Assembly: GCA_026261815.1 (NCBI GenBank)
Contig: JAMPIT010000476.1
Coordinates: forward strand, 5,421,501-5,485,500
Source of the DNA: Monarcha castaneiventris obscurior
Lineage: Eukaryota; Chordata; Aves; Passeriformes; Monarchidae
Direction of reading: 5' to 3'
Length of the DNA stretch: 64,000 nucleotides
Below the pieces are notes generated by a model. The model saw nothing but the letters and a program-made list of their open reading frames with translations, did no database searches and was not told the DNA's origin. Position 1 is the first letter of the stretch. The number at the start of each line of letters is the position of its first letter. This document shows, in pieces, positions 1 through 12,238 of the stretch. Made by a program: the position numbers and the translations under genes.

Positions 1-1165
1 CATAAAGCACAGGGAGATTTGTTTGAATGCCAGAGTCGTCATCTCTAAGCCCTCGTGTCTGTAAGTAACTTTCCACTGCTTCCTGTGCAGGCAGTTTTAG
101 TAGTTTTGAAACCACAGAGGTTAAGCTAAGTGGCCTGTGACTCCCTGGATCTTATCTCTCTTTCTTTAAAGTGGAATGGCATTTGTAACTTCCTTGTCAT
201 TAGGAATCTCTTTCTTCCCTCTTTTAAACTCTTAATGTATCAGTCTGAATGTACCTGTTTCTGCCCTGGTTTTATGAGAGTGCTTTCTGCACTTGAAGTC
301 TGGAATCGTTTTCATACAGTAATGGAGACAAACTGATGTAGGGTCTGTTTTAATGAAATAGCTTGTTTTATCTGATTATAGCATAATACTAATTACCAAG
401 CCCTTAATATTAAAAAGAAATGTTTTTGTGAATGGGAACAGCAAAGAGTTAAGATGGGCTCTCATTCAGCTGGGGTCAGTTCAGTGACTTTACTTCAAAG
501 AGGCTCTCTGGATTTACATCAATGTAACAGAAGGAAGATGTTCACTTCTGGTTTTTTTTTCCTCATATAGCAAGCAGAGACTGTGAAGCCTTTAAGGAAT
601 ACTTCTGGCTTTACGAAGCACTGTCTGCATCACTGTCTGCATCTTCACATGCCAGTGTTGTAATGTAAAGGAAGCACAAAAAAACTGTAACCTGTGTTCT
701 TGAAAGGATATCACATAAAAAGCCTGCCCATGTAGGAAAGAGCTCTGAGACATTAAAAGATGGGCAAGGTAAAAGAAATAGGTTTGAAGTCACTTCCTTG
801 TTTTTCTTAACAAGTTTGAAGAGATACAGTGGTGCAGGGTAGAGTCTGAACAATTAAGACCTTTGCTGCTTTTTTATTTTCACGCTGCTGGCCCAGATTA
901 ATGTTTTACATTTTTCATTACTTGTTCTCTGGGCTTACTTTGATGATGGGAAAGACATGATTTGTCTTGAAATAACTTCTGTTGGCTTAAGGAAGAAGGG
1001 CTAAGAGAATATTTCTTAGGCACAGCATTTTTCAGGGCAGTGGGCTGAAGTTCCTTGGAGTCCCAGTAAGGACTTTTGGTACTTGAAGTTGCTGGGTTTC
1101 AGTATTACTGTTGATTTTTGTTCCTCATAGAAATATTTTAAATTAAATTCCTAATGAATTGCTAA

Positions 1166-1345
<180 letters not shown>

Positions 1346-4300
1346 TAAGTTGCTCTTAGTAAGGAATTCTTATCATCCAACAGCAGCTCTTCAAGTTTCT
1401 TTATAGGGCTTCATTTGTACAACTCAATAATTTTTGCCCCATAGCAGTAGGAATGATTTACACTGCAAAAGCAGTTCTAGTCTGTGGTCTGAATCACATG
1501 TCTATTTTAACATCCTAACATGTAATACATCACAGCTTTCCAAAAACTGTAGAGTAGAACAATAACACAGAACACACCACTACCTACTTGTTATGACAAC
1601 TACTCAAATACTCTTCAGACATTGGGAAACGTCTAAAGAGAGGCTTGAGATGCTGATTACCCAAATGATGTTTGTTTCCAATATTCTTAAATTTAAAAGA
1701 AGTCTTTCAGTTGCCAAAGCTGTTCCTGTGGGTTTGGAGTTTTTTGGTGTTTTTCCATTAACCTACGTCTTCCCAAGGTATTTTCAGTTAGATTCCTGAG
1801 GGCATTTTAAAAGTGAGCTGTGTGAGCAAAAGGCATCAGCTTGGCTTCTGGGAGATGTTTCTCTGAATTTCCCCTCTGGTCAAAGACCTCTCCTTCTCAA
1901 TGTTGGCAAGCTGTTCCAGTTGGAATTTCTGAGTAGACATCTCACATGAGTTCAAAATAGAAAAGACTCATTTCCAAGAATGAAATCTTCATAGATCCTT
2001 ATGCTGTAGTGTTTAGGAAGTGCCTTTTATAAAGCATGAGTTCTGTGTGCTCATTAGCAGGAAATAGTTCAAACACTTGATAGTCAAGGTACAGCATTCA
2101 CTTTAACAGGATCCAGCTATCTGGATATGCCCAGCCCTGGGGCTGAAGCTGTTTCTTTCCAAAGGAAGAATGTTCTTTTCACTACTAACACCTTTAGTCA
2201 CTTTAGTCAGAATTTGTAAAATGTAAATTATTCATAATATGTACAGCTGAAGCAAAACATATTTTCCTCCCTTACTTCGGCTTCTTGTAATTGTTCAAGG
2301 GTAGTGGACCATTACTTTTGTTGGTTTATTCTGCCTGGGATGCACCAGAAAGCTGAACACTGAGTAAGGGTTGGAATGGTGGTAACGTTTTCAAGGACAA
2401 ATTAAAATAACTAACATGCTCAGGGGGAAAAAAAAGGCAGGATTTGAGATGAATCCTCTAGAAAAAAGTAAGTATTTTTACTCAGTAAGTATTAAGTTCA
2501 GAGTAGTGTGAGTCTGTGTTTGAGAAGGGGATGCTGGTGCCTGCGCTGATCATTTCCAAATGTGCAACCTTTGTTGCAGAGCTTGCAGGTGGGAGAGAAA
2601 CTGAGGTAAGTGTGGGCTCTGTGCTGCTGTTAGGGTCTTATTATGTGACTCACCATTTTTAACTTCAGAATAGACGCACAACCCATGAGGTAACAGATTT
2701 CTTTGTTAACCAGAACATTGGAGGGTACATGCTCCCAACAGTCTTCAAGCCCACCTGGAGGTATGGAGAAAGGTATGTAGGGTAGAGCTTGTACACTCCT
2801 TTATTTCCAGTGAACTTAGATAAAGCTCCAGTCAAGATATTCTTGTTTTGCCGGGAGGCTTTCAGCTGGGAAACAAAACCATCTTCAGTGTCCTTGGTTA
2901 AAAGTGAATGCCCATCACTCAGCCTCAAATTGCAGTCCCTCATTAGGGAGCTCCAATAGTAAGCTGCTTTTTAACCAGATTGTATTCTGACTAACATGAG
3001 TAGCAAAATACACCTGGTGTGTATCTAGTTAAATTAAGTATTTGTAGAATTTTCTTGTGTGTTTCAAGGCATTCTGAAAGCTCACCTCAAGAAAGAAAAC
3101 AGAAAAACTGCAGGTTGGCCCATTGATGATGGCCTCTGGAAATACTCAGATTTCTCACTAGAATTCTGTTTTCTAGGAAGACTTCTTTCAATATGATTGC
3201 TCCATGGACTTATCTGCAGTCCAGACACACAGTCTAATTGGAAATGGTGCGGAGTGCTGCAAATGTTCTGCTTATTTGTAGCAGAGCAGGAGTGAATTGT
3301 TTGATAGAATAGATACTGGCAGCTGAGTGGTGAATCCGACTTTGCAGATGTGTGTCATTATGGGTTTGAACTGCTTGGCGCCAGCAGCCAGGATTTCCTG
3401 ATGCTCAGACTTAATGTAAAATGCATTAGTGCTCCAAGGCATGAGCCATGGAATTGCTAGTCCCACGAGTCTGGAGCCTCAGACCCTCCCTTCTCCCAAT
3501 TTGAACTGGTGTTGGAAGGTAAAACCATACGTGTTAGAGAGCCTAATTAAAAATAATAGCAGCAAGTTAAGGCACTTTTTATGTGTTATATAGTGTACAT
3601 TTCAGCCATACCAAAACATAATTCTGGGGTATTTTTATGCTAACAGTTTAAAGCTAACAAGAACCTTATGTCAAGGATTTATTTTTAACCAGTTCCAGCT
3701 TTTAATAAATAAAGATTTTTGTTATAAAAAGGGTTCATTTTTCTATTATTAATATTTGAATATGTTTTCAGAAACTTTGTTAGCAAGAAAGCTGAGTATG
3801 ATTTTCTTAGACAATTAGCAAGTCAGTTAATAGTAACACATTTTGGAAGTTCAAAGAGAGATGTCTAATAATGAGTAGATATATTTTTTGGTCTGTTCAT
3901 TTGTTATACTTTTTTATTTGTTACACGTTTATTTGTTGTGCCTGTGTCTTCTGGTCTTTGCTTTTTATATTAGGCTTTTCAATTCTGTAATAGACACAGC
4001 TTTTGCTGAGCAGTGGGGTGAGTTCTGAAGTCCTTTTGCCATTTAAGACCACCCTGTCAGTTTTGAGGTAGGTAACAACCATGAGCTGACTTCTTGCTAC
4101 TCAACCTTGAATAATTTAATCCTTTCTTCTCCTTTCTGCATTCCTATGACAAAGAATGAGGATATGTTACCTCTTTAATTTCTCTGAAGCTATTTCCTGT
4201 CCTTGCAATGTGCTCAGAGTGGATCAGGACATACCCTTGCCTCCAGGAGGCCTGAACCAGTCAGCTAGAAAGTCCCATGTTTTTAGTTCCTGCACATCAC

Positions 4301-7300
4301 TGAGAGGCTGAGTTTGTGTTGAGCTGGTGTTGGTGCCCAACTGAGCAGCCAGTTAGAACCATGGACTTCCTTGGCAGGAAGATGGTGTTCTAGCAGAGGT
4401 CCAGGGCACCCTCTGCCATTGCAATTCCACACTGTTTCATTTGGGAAAATTCAGGGGGGTTGGAGCAGTGACAGTATCCGAAGGTGCAATTGCTGAAGTG
4501 GTTGACTCTCCTGTAATCCAGCAGGGATACTGCAACCATATGTTGTGGAGTCCTTATCCCAGGAGACACTGTACCTATGTACCTAGAGCTGCTGCACAGT
4601 CTTAGGCAGGTAGGGAAGTGCTTTTTTGAAGTCAAGCAGAACAGGAATAAAAAAAAATTAAATTATGGATAGGCATCTGCACACACTGTGTTACCACACT
4701 GGAGCTGTTTTCCCTTGTCATTTCTAAGAGGAAAACATCTGTTGATCTGGGGAATTAGGTGGAGTGTCTTAGAGACTTTTTTTCAAAGACTTTGCCTTCT
4801 CTTCATGGGGTTTCTTGGACTTCTTTGAAACCTGGAGTATTGTTACTCTCAGGAACTGAGAATGCTGCCTCACATGATCAGTTCCTGCATTGTGAAGTAC
4901 AGAACAACTTTGAAGGGAATTGTTAAAGTATCTAGCCCTGAATTCAGTTTGTAGATTTGCTTGCATGCTTGCTGTTCTGGACATGTCCACATCCTGATAA
5001 TTGTTGTTTCTGTTACTTGTCATCGTGAAGGAGAAGCAGCACAAAAGTGAAGACCTGGGAAGCTGCCATTTTTCTCATAGTGCCACCCTGAGAAATGCTT
5101 TGTTTCTGGTGATCTAGCTTGTGTGTTTTGCAGCTTCAGTTTACAGCTCTTATCCCTGAACTATATTCTTAGTGGAGTTGTACTGTTATGTATGAGGCCT
5201 ATAAATAGAATTATTTCAGAATGTAACATACACAGGAGCAGCGATGAAGTCCATAAACAGCATCTCTTGTTTTCTTCAAAGGTTTGGAGCAGAATGCGGA
5301 CAGATTGTAAGGTATGTTTTCCATTCAGCAGAAAATACGTGGCTGAGGAGGTTGTTTTGACAGCTTGTATCCAGGTTTTTTTCATTGGCTAGGAAAAGAC
5401 TCTTGTGATTAGATTACCAGCTTTGAATCATCTTACTGTCTTTCAGAAGCAGATGGGCATTAGGCATAGATTTGAAATTTTCATCTGTTACTAAAATCTG
5501 AATTCAAAGTTTCTGTTTCTGATAAGTCTTAATATTGAGTGAAAGTTTTATGATTGTGGCAAACAAAAATCCCTCACCTTTGGCTGATGTGATGACAGCT
5601 TAGTATCTGAGCTGCAGGGGATAAAGACCAGCTGAAAGACATCTTCCAGAATCTATGGTCATTTATCAACTTTTAATCACCTTCTGGAGATTAATTACTT
5701 TCTTAAGACACAAACATAATAGTGATGGCTAAATACCTTATAATAGAGATAGCCACAGTATTTTTCTTGCCCTTTGGGGAAAAGGCCACTTGTTAACCTT
5801 TCCCAGCTACAACTAGGTAATAATACAAACTCTGAGTGCAAAAGCCAATTTTTGGTTAGTATCTTCAACAGAGTTCTCAAATCTTCTCAGTCTGTAGCTT
5901 TGAAAAGATTAATAGTTAGGAATGCTAGAGCTGGCCAGAACATTTTCTTTTCCCTGAGGGAGTTTTCTCCAGTGCAGGATCCTTTAACCTTGTTATAAAA
6001 TGTAGCAGAGCTGCCATTGCATAATCCTCATTTTCTCTAAGACAAGGCCTTTCTGTGTGTGCTGTTCCCAGTATGTGCACTCACAGCTCTTCCCAATAGA
6101 GATCTGACTGAGGCTTCTTCCCAGGAAGCAGTGAGGTTTGGCATGTCAAACACAACCAGTTTTATGGGGTGACTGTCTGTCTCTGTCCTTGGTGAACATC
6201 TTTCCTCTCGCCTGGATTTACAGCCTAAAACTGTAGCTGCATTTCTTATTTTTGCCATGGCAGGTCATTGGGAAATTTTGTGAGCTCAGTGTCTGGAGCC
6301 AGGCCCTTGCAGGCTGCTCTGTGCTGGCCCCAGGGAAGTTGTGGCTGGTGTTGGTGAATACCAGTGTGCACAGCCAGCTTCTTGTGTCTGGGGTTCAGGG
6401 AAATAGTGCCTGGCCACGGGTCCTGGTGGGAGCACAGGGAACACTCTTAAGTGTGACCTGGTTTATCTCTAGCTGGGCTAATCACGTGTAACATCTTCAT
6501 GTGCTAAAAGTCCACACCGAATGGCAAGAATGGGCATATCCATAACCTTTTTTCACTTGGAAACCCTGATGAAAATCAGATGGGAGTTTTCATGGTGGAA
6601 CAACCTAGAGCTGTAGCCTTTCATTCCCATTGATTGCTGCATTGTGATGTGAATTCCCAGTCATGAGTCACAGCTGAACAGCTCCCATCTGGGTCAGGTA
6701 CAGGAACTGCAGCAGGCGCTTGCAAATGTGCCCTTTGTGAATGGTTATCAAAATGCTTTTAAATGGTTGTACCTGTAACTTACATCCTACCTTGATATTT
6801 ATAGCTCTATTCCATATAGATCCTCATCTTCAATTAGATTTGCTAAAGGAAAAGACCGAAGGAATTGGTGATCTTGGTGACCCTGCCAGGGACATCCATC
6901 TCATCCATCTTCTATTTTCAGTAAAGTTCAGCACAGTTTATTTAGAAGTTGGAACATCCCCAGCTTCTCAAGCGGTATGTGTCGTCTTGCAGGCTGTCTC
7001 TGAGGGTGAAAAACCACTCTGTTAGCAGACAGTAGCAGGGATCAGTGGCAGAACAAACTGTTTCATGCTCCTTAGACAAAAAACATTCTCATGTGGGGTC
7101 TGTGCTGAGAGTTACCCACATCTCTTTCCTCCTCATTTGCACAGAGGCAGTAGTACTTCCCTGTCTTGGAGATGGGAGAGTGAGTATAAAATCCTTTAAT
7201 TAATGGAAAGAAAACCTAAAAGAGTATAAATTACTATTACAGTATGATTCTACTTTGAACCATTTTACCATAGTGATGTTTCTTACAACTCTGTACAGTA

Positions 7301-8689
7301 CTACTTCTTTTCTATAATTAAACCTTATTTTAAAAACAAAACCCAACTTAGTTGCTTTTGCAGTGCGTTCAATAGAGTTGTACTCAGCTTCTGCCACTAT
7401 TTAATTTGCATTTCCCAGGAGAATTGAATTAGGTTTTATTAGTAAATTGGGCCTATAACCTTGCAGGCAGGTTTTATTAGTTTATCACACATCAGTATTA
7501 GCAAATTGTAAATCCCACTGAAACAAATTTGAAAAGGCCTTCAAGAAAAGCCCAGAACCAGTGAAGTTCCTGGACACAAATAAGAGAGTTTATTTTGGTT
7601 GGTTTATGTTGAGTTTTTTTTAATCCCACAAAAATGTTGGAAGTGGCAGCAGAGTCACCTTTTTTATAATATTCTTTTGTCCTAACTGCCTACATGTTTA
7701 GTTTTATAGAAGTTAAAGTCAATATGTCAGGAGGGTTTCACTAAATGTGTAATAAGGCTCTATATGGCTTGAGATAAAGCACACTTCTCATTTTTGTATA
7801 CAGTCTACACTGACTATTCCTGGGGAAAAGGCAGAGAAGTTGTTTTGTTCCTCAGTGCCTATACAGGTGCTACATACCCCTGGAACTGAGAACTTGTATC
7901 TAAAAGAATAAGGATAAGGAAGTGGGAACTACTGCCCTTTGGAGGGTTTTGGTCACAGTCTTGGGACAAGCTTGTTGGAAGAGTTCACTTGATTGCTTCA
8001 GGTCCTGCCTGGATCATGGCCTAAATCAAAATTCAGTGTGTAGTTGTTCTCCTTCAGTACTGAAACGTGGCAGTGGTGCTTCCAGTACAGGAAGGCTTCA
8101 TTGCTAAGAGCTTTTCAATGTGAGCTTGAATTTCTTTGTGTCTTACAGTAATTTGTTTCTGTACCAGTACTAAACTAGAGCTGTGTCTGTCCTTTTCTTG
8201 GTTTTTTTGGGTAATGGTCATATTCCTGCTAGCTGTCACTTCATTATTTTTTTCATACTGTCTTCTCAAAGCCTTGTTTATAGAAATGCTGCAACCTCAT
8301 CATATAATCACTAATTGTCACTAATATGTATCTGACCAAATTCTGCTATTATGCTGTGGGTAGCTACTGGAGCATTTTTGAAGACCAGGGGTCTGCTTAT
8401 TCCAGAGGATGAAGATTTTGCCCTGTGGCCCATATTAATCAATGAGATTTTCCCAGAGTTTGGAGAACTTCTGCACCTCTGAAGGATTAGGGCTGTAATT
8501 GAGGAATATCCATAAAAGGACAATATTATTCATATCCAATTTTTGATATACAGCAACTCTTGAATGTGCTTAGGTGTTTATTTGTTGTCACTGTATTCTT
8601 AGGCAGTATCAGGAGAAACTCCCAAGAAACTCTCCATGTATCCCGCACACACAGACGATGCCCACAGTGCAGCCCACAGTCCCTGAGAG

Positions 8690-8842
8690 CTGATAGCCAA
8701 GGTGGGCTGGGAACCAAAGGTGAGGAGAAGGGAAGTTACTCGTCCAAAGTCACGTGCCAGAGCTGGAGCAGAGCAGGGGTCTCCTGAGCGGTCCCGCAGT
8801 GTCCCAGTGACCGGACCACACCACCTCGCCAAGGTGTGTGGT
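8690..8842 (-). repeat. MIR-like (CORE-SINE) relic, reverse orientation
   Basis: Read on the plus strand, the segment contains the order typical of a reverse-complement MIR: an aggagaagggaagttactcg block, then gtccaaagtcacgtgcc, then gagctggagcagagcagggg, then a tail ending accacaccacctcgcc. This resembles the MIR consensus for loss-of-tRNA-body CORE-SINEs that predate amniote divergence. Divergence is high and the ends are approximate. Confidence 0.6.
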
Positions 8843-11800
8843 CTGGAGCTGGGAAGGATCAGGTTGCCCTTGTTTCATTTACTGTAAGAGAGGTTTAATT
8901 GCTCCCAACAATTACACCAGTGTGTGAGAGATGAAATAGCTTGCTGGGGAATATTTTAAAGGCACAGTTTTTTCAGCAAGCTGCAGATGCCGTTTGGGAA
9001 GAGAGTAAGTATTGAGGTTTTAATGCACTTCAGCTCTTTTGGAATACTGGATACTTGGGCCTCTTTCACTTGCAGTCACTTCTTTTACATTTTTTAGTTG
9101 CTTTTTATTTTATTATATTCCACCTGCAGTTGGCCTCATTTAACCATCATGGTTTAGGTGGTTATTAAGAATTTTAAAAGAATACCAGAATGCTGTAGCA
9201 GTGAGCTCAAGTCCTTTGGAATGTCTTACCAAAAAATCCCCCAAATCTGGGTCTGTCTCTTCTGGAGTGTAGCATTAATTAATTCCCACATTCTGTCTGC
9301 TGCTCAGTCCCTCCAGATGTGCTACTAGGAATAGACTGGCTCCCTGGTTACAAGCCATCTGGGCTCTGTAAACTGATTTGCACTTATATTAAACAATAAG
9401 TGAACAGAATGAGGAAGAGTTATTAAAGCAAATGTACATTGCTTATAAATCTCAAAGTAAAATATTAAAATGTAGTAAAGAGGAATGGAATGCACAAATG
9501 AAGACCTGCTTGATTTTAATGAGTTTAGCTGTGACCTTCTCGATTTCAACCAAAAGAAAAGAATTTTATTTTTCTCTTTAAAAATAAAAAAAAAGAAAAA
9601 GAAACTATAAAACTGCTTACAGAAGTATCTGAGACAAAAACAAGGAAATATAATGTTCTAAACTTGACTGGTCTAAACCACTCAAGCTGCTGTGACAGCT
9701 CATAAAACTGAGAGTAGTTTTTAACTGGACTCTGTTTTACATTGCTAGAGTGAATTTTCCTTGCAGGAAGTAGCCAGAAGGTTTATTTAGTTTCCAGACT
9801 GCTGCTTTGATCTTTCCATTCTGTCACTTCTCAGGTTACATAGCCCTTTTTCACTGCAGTAAATCTGCAACAGTTAATGAGAATAAAATTTCCTCCTTCT
9901 CACTGATCGCATGCTGTTAAATGCCAAACCACAGCCAGCAGTGTATTTGCAGAATTCGGCTGCACTGTACAAAAACAGCACAATCAGTTTAATCTCGTTG
10001 GTTTTGTAATTCATTTTATTGAGCTTTCCTTTTTCAAGTGACCTATTTTATCAAGACAAGTGGTTGCAAGGCCAGATCTGGAAGAAAGATTTAAAACTGT
10101 AATAAAGTGAGGGGTGTTTTGAATGCTGGGTTTAAGCATGCTCACAGGATTCAAAATTAAACTTAAAATGAGGAGTTTTAAAAAGGCCCATATATCAGTG
10201 GGATATTTCTTGTGGTTATTTTCTGAACTGAACATGTTCTCTGAAAAAGTCTCTAGCATAAAAACTAATATATCAAATTAATTTCTTTGCCAAATACTTA
10301 AAATTGTTTTGATTCTAAAATTTTATTCTGATTCTGTGTTTATCAGTGTTGGCCATCCAACTCCAAAGACTGACCCACCCTTTTCCCTCTGGAAAACTAA
10401 GATGATATTTTTTGAACTCTGAGATTTAAAAAATAATAAATAAGCTTATTGAGTTTATTTGCCTTCAGGGTTTTGAGCTTTTTAAATTTTATTTTTTCCA
10501 ATACTCCCTGACCAGCTTCTTTGGTCTGGAAACATTTGATTTTTCATTTGCTTAATTTAAGTTGAATTTTTAATATAATAATGCTACTCCAAGATACAGA
10601 TCTCCAAGAACACATTTCTTGTATTTGTATCTGCCTTGTTTCCTGATATATATAGTGTTATTCATAAGAAAAAAAAAATTAGTAAGAGACACTGAGATTT
10701 ACTTTCTTCTTGATTTACACTAAAATCATTGCTGATTTGGGTTACATCTTGACAAGATTTCACTAGGGCCCTGTGCTTATATATATAAGTGCTTGAAATC
10801 AGGACAATCATCTGTGGTGGTAAAAAATATTTAAAGTTTCTTCATCAGTAATAATGCTCCAACTGCATTTGCTGTGTGTGCTTGAGTGAGCACTGCAAAT
10901 CCCCCAGCAATGTTAACTTTCAGAAAAGGCTTTGAAAGCTTTTATTGGCTGCAGCTGGAAGTCAGAGCAGAACAGATTTCTTTACTTTCCCTCCCTCCTT
11001 CCCTCCAGCATCTGGATTCTCATCCACACCGAGCTGCCCTGCAGAGAGCATGACTGTCACCAGTGACCTGTTGCTTTGGGTCCTCCAGGCATTGGTGCGC
11101 AACAGGGAACTTTTGTCCCCATTTGTGTTGAAGCACAGAACTGAGTGGCTGTGCTTGGGCTTGAGGAGTTTCTATAACCATTTAAAGGGAAAATTCTTCA
11201 GCTAAGAGCACTTCAGTGCAGGGCACCAGAAAGTTGCATTTTTGTTTCGACTGCTTATCTCTTGAGTACGTTTTCAGTGCCCTGCTCTGTACTGTAGCAC
11301 AGGAAGCAAGGAACACTTCCTGTGTAGAAATGGGAAGGCTAGTGGAAGACTTGGAGCAGATCCTGATCTTGTCAGTGACACCAGTCATCTCTGTAAACTT
11401 CACGATCTTATTTTGCTCAGACAGTTGCCTGAAGCTTCTGTACCCAGCCTAACACTGAGCTTGCTGCAGACAAAAGAGAGGCGTGAAAGCATCCCAAGCC
11501 AGCCCTATTACTAGTTTAGATTAAGGCAACGTACTCTTCAGTTTATGGAGTTGACACATACTCTTTGGACTGTGCAACGAGAGAGGGGGAGGAAAGGACA
11601 TCTTGCTTTTTATTGCCTGTTCCTCAGGGCATTTTTTATTTGTTTTAGTTCCTAATTAATTCTTAAGAAATGGATGTATCTAATCAGTGGGTTTGCATAG
11701 TTGTTGAGCCAAGAACACAGGAGACATTTCTGTCAAGCTTATAATGGAAAGCTAGAGCTCTTGGTTTCCATTCCAGCTCTGTCTGTACACTTGACCTTTT

Positions 11801-12124
11801 AGGAAATCCTGTAGGGAATCACAGAGAAATTCCCTGTCCATGTGGCAGAGCTGTGAGCCTGACTGCAGGAATGCTACAGGAGCTCTCCCAATGCCCTTCA
11901 AAGAGACAACATGGCTGCATGAAACAACTGCAGCCTTTGAGCTGCTGTTTTGAGCCCTGGCTCTGTTGGGGATTGGTTGCTTTTCTAGCAGAGCAGAAAT
12001 AATCTTTTTTTTTCTTAAAGGGTTTTAGAGAATAAGCAAAAATCTTTTCTATGTCAGTCTAATTTGAGTCTTCTCATTACTGTAGTTTGTCATTTGGCTG
12101 TCTTTAATGTCTGGGGTGTTTTCT

Positions 12125-12238
12125 CTTCCAATACTCTGATGGGAAACTGAGGTCATGGAGAAAATGAGCAACTTGTCCAGGATCACACAGCAGGTAACTG
12201 ATACAGCGAGAAACTGAGGCCAAATCCCAGGATATGTT
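12125..12238 (-). repeat. MIR-like (CORE-SINE) relic, reverse orientation
   Basis: The plus strand reads gggaaactgagg, then atgagcaacttgtccaggat, then cacacagcaggtaactg, then a second gagaaactgaggc. This is the familiar reverse-complement MIR core (gaaactgaggc...acttgcccaaggtcacacagc). It is an old copy with substitutions and approximate limits, and it lies in the same intron as the copy near 8.7 kb. Confidence 0.65.
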
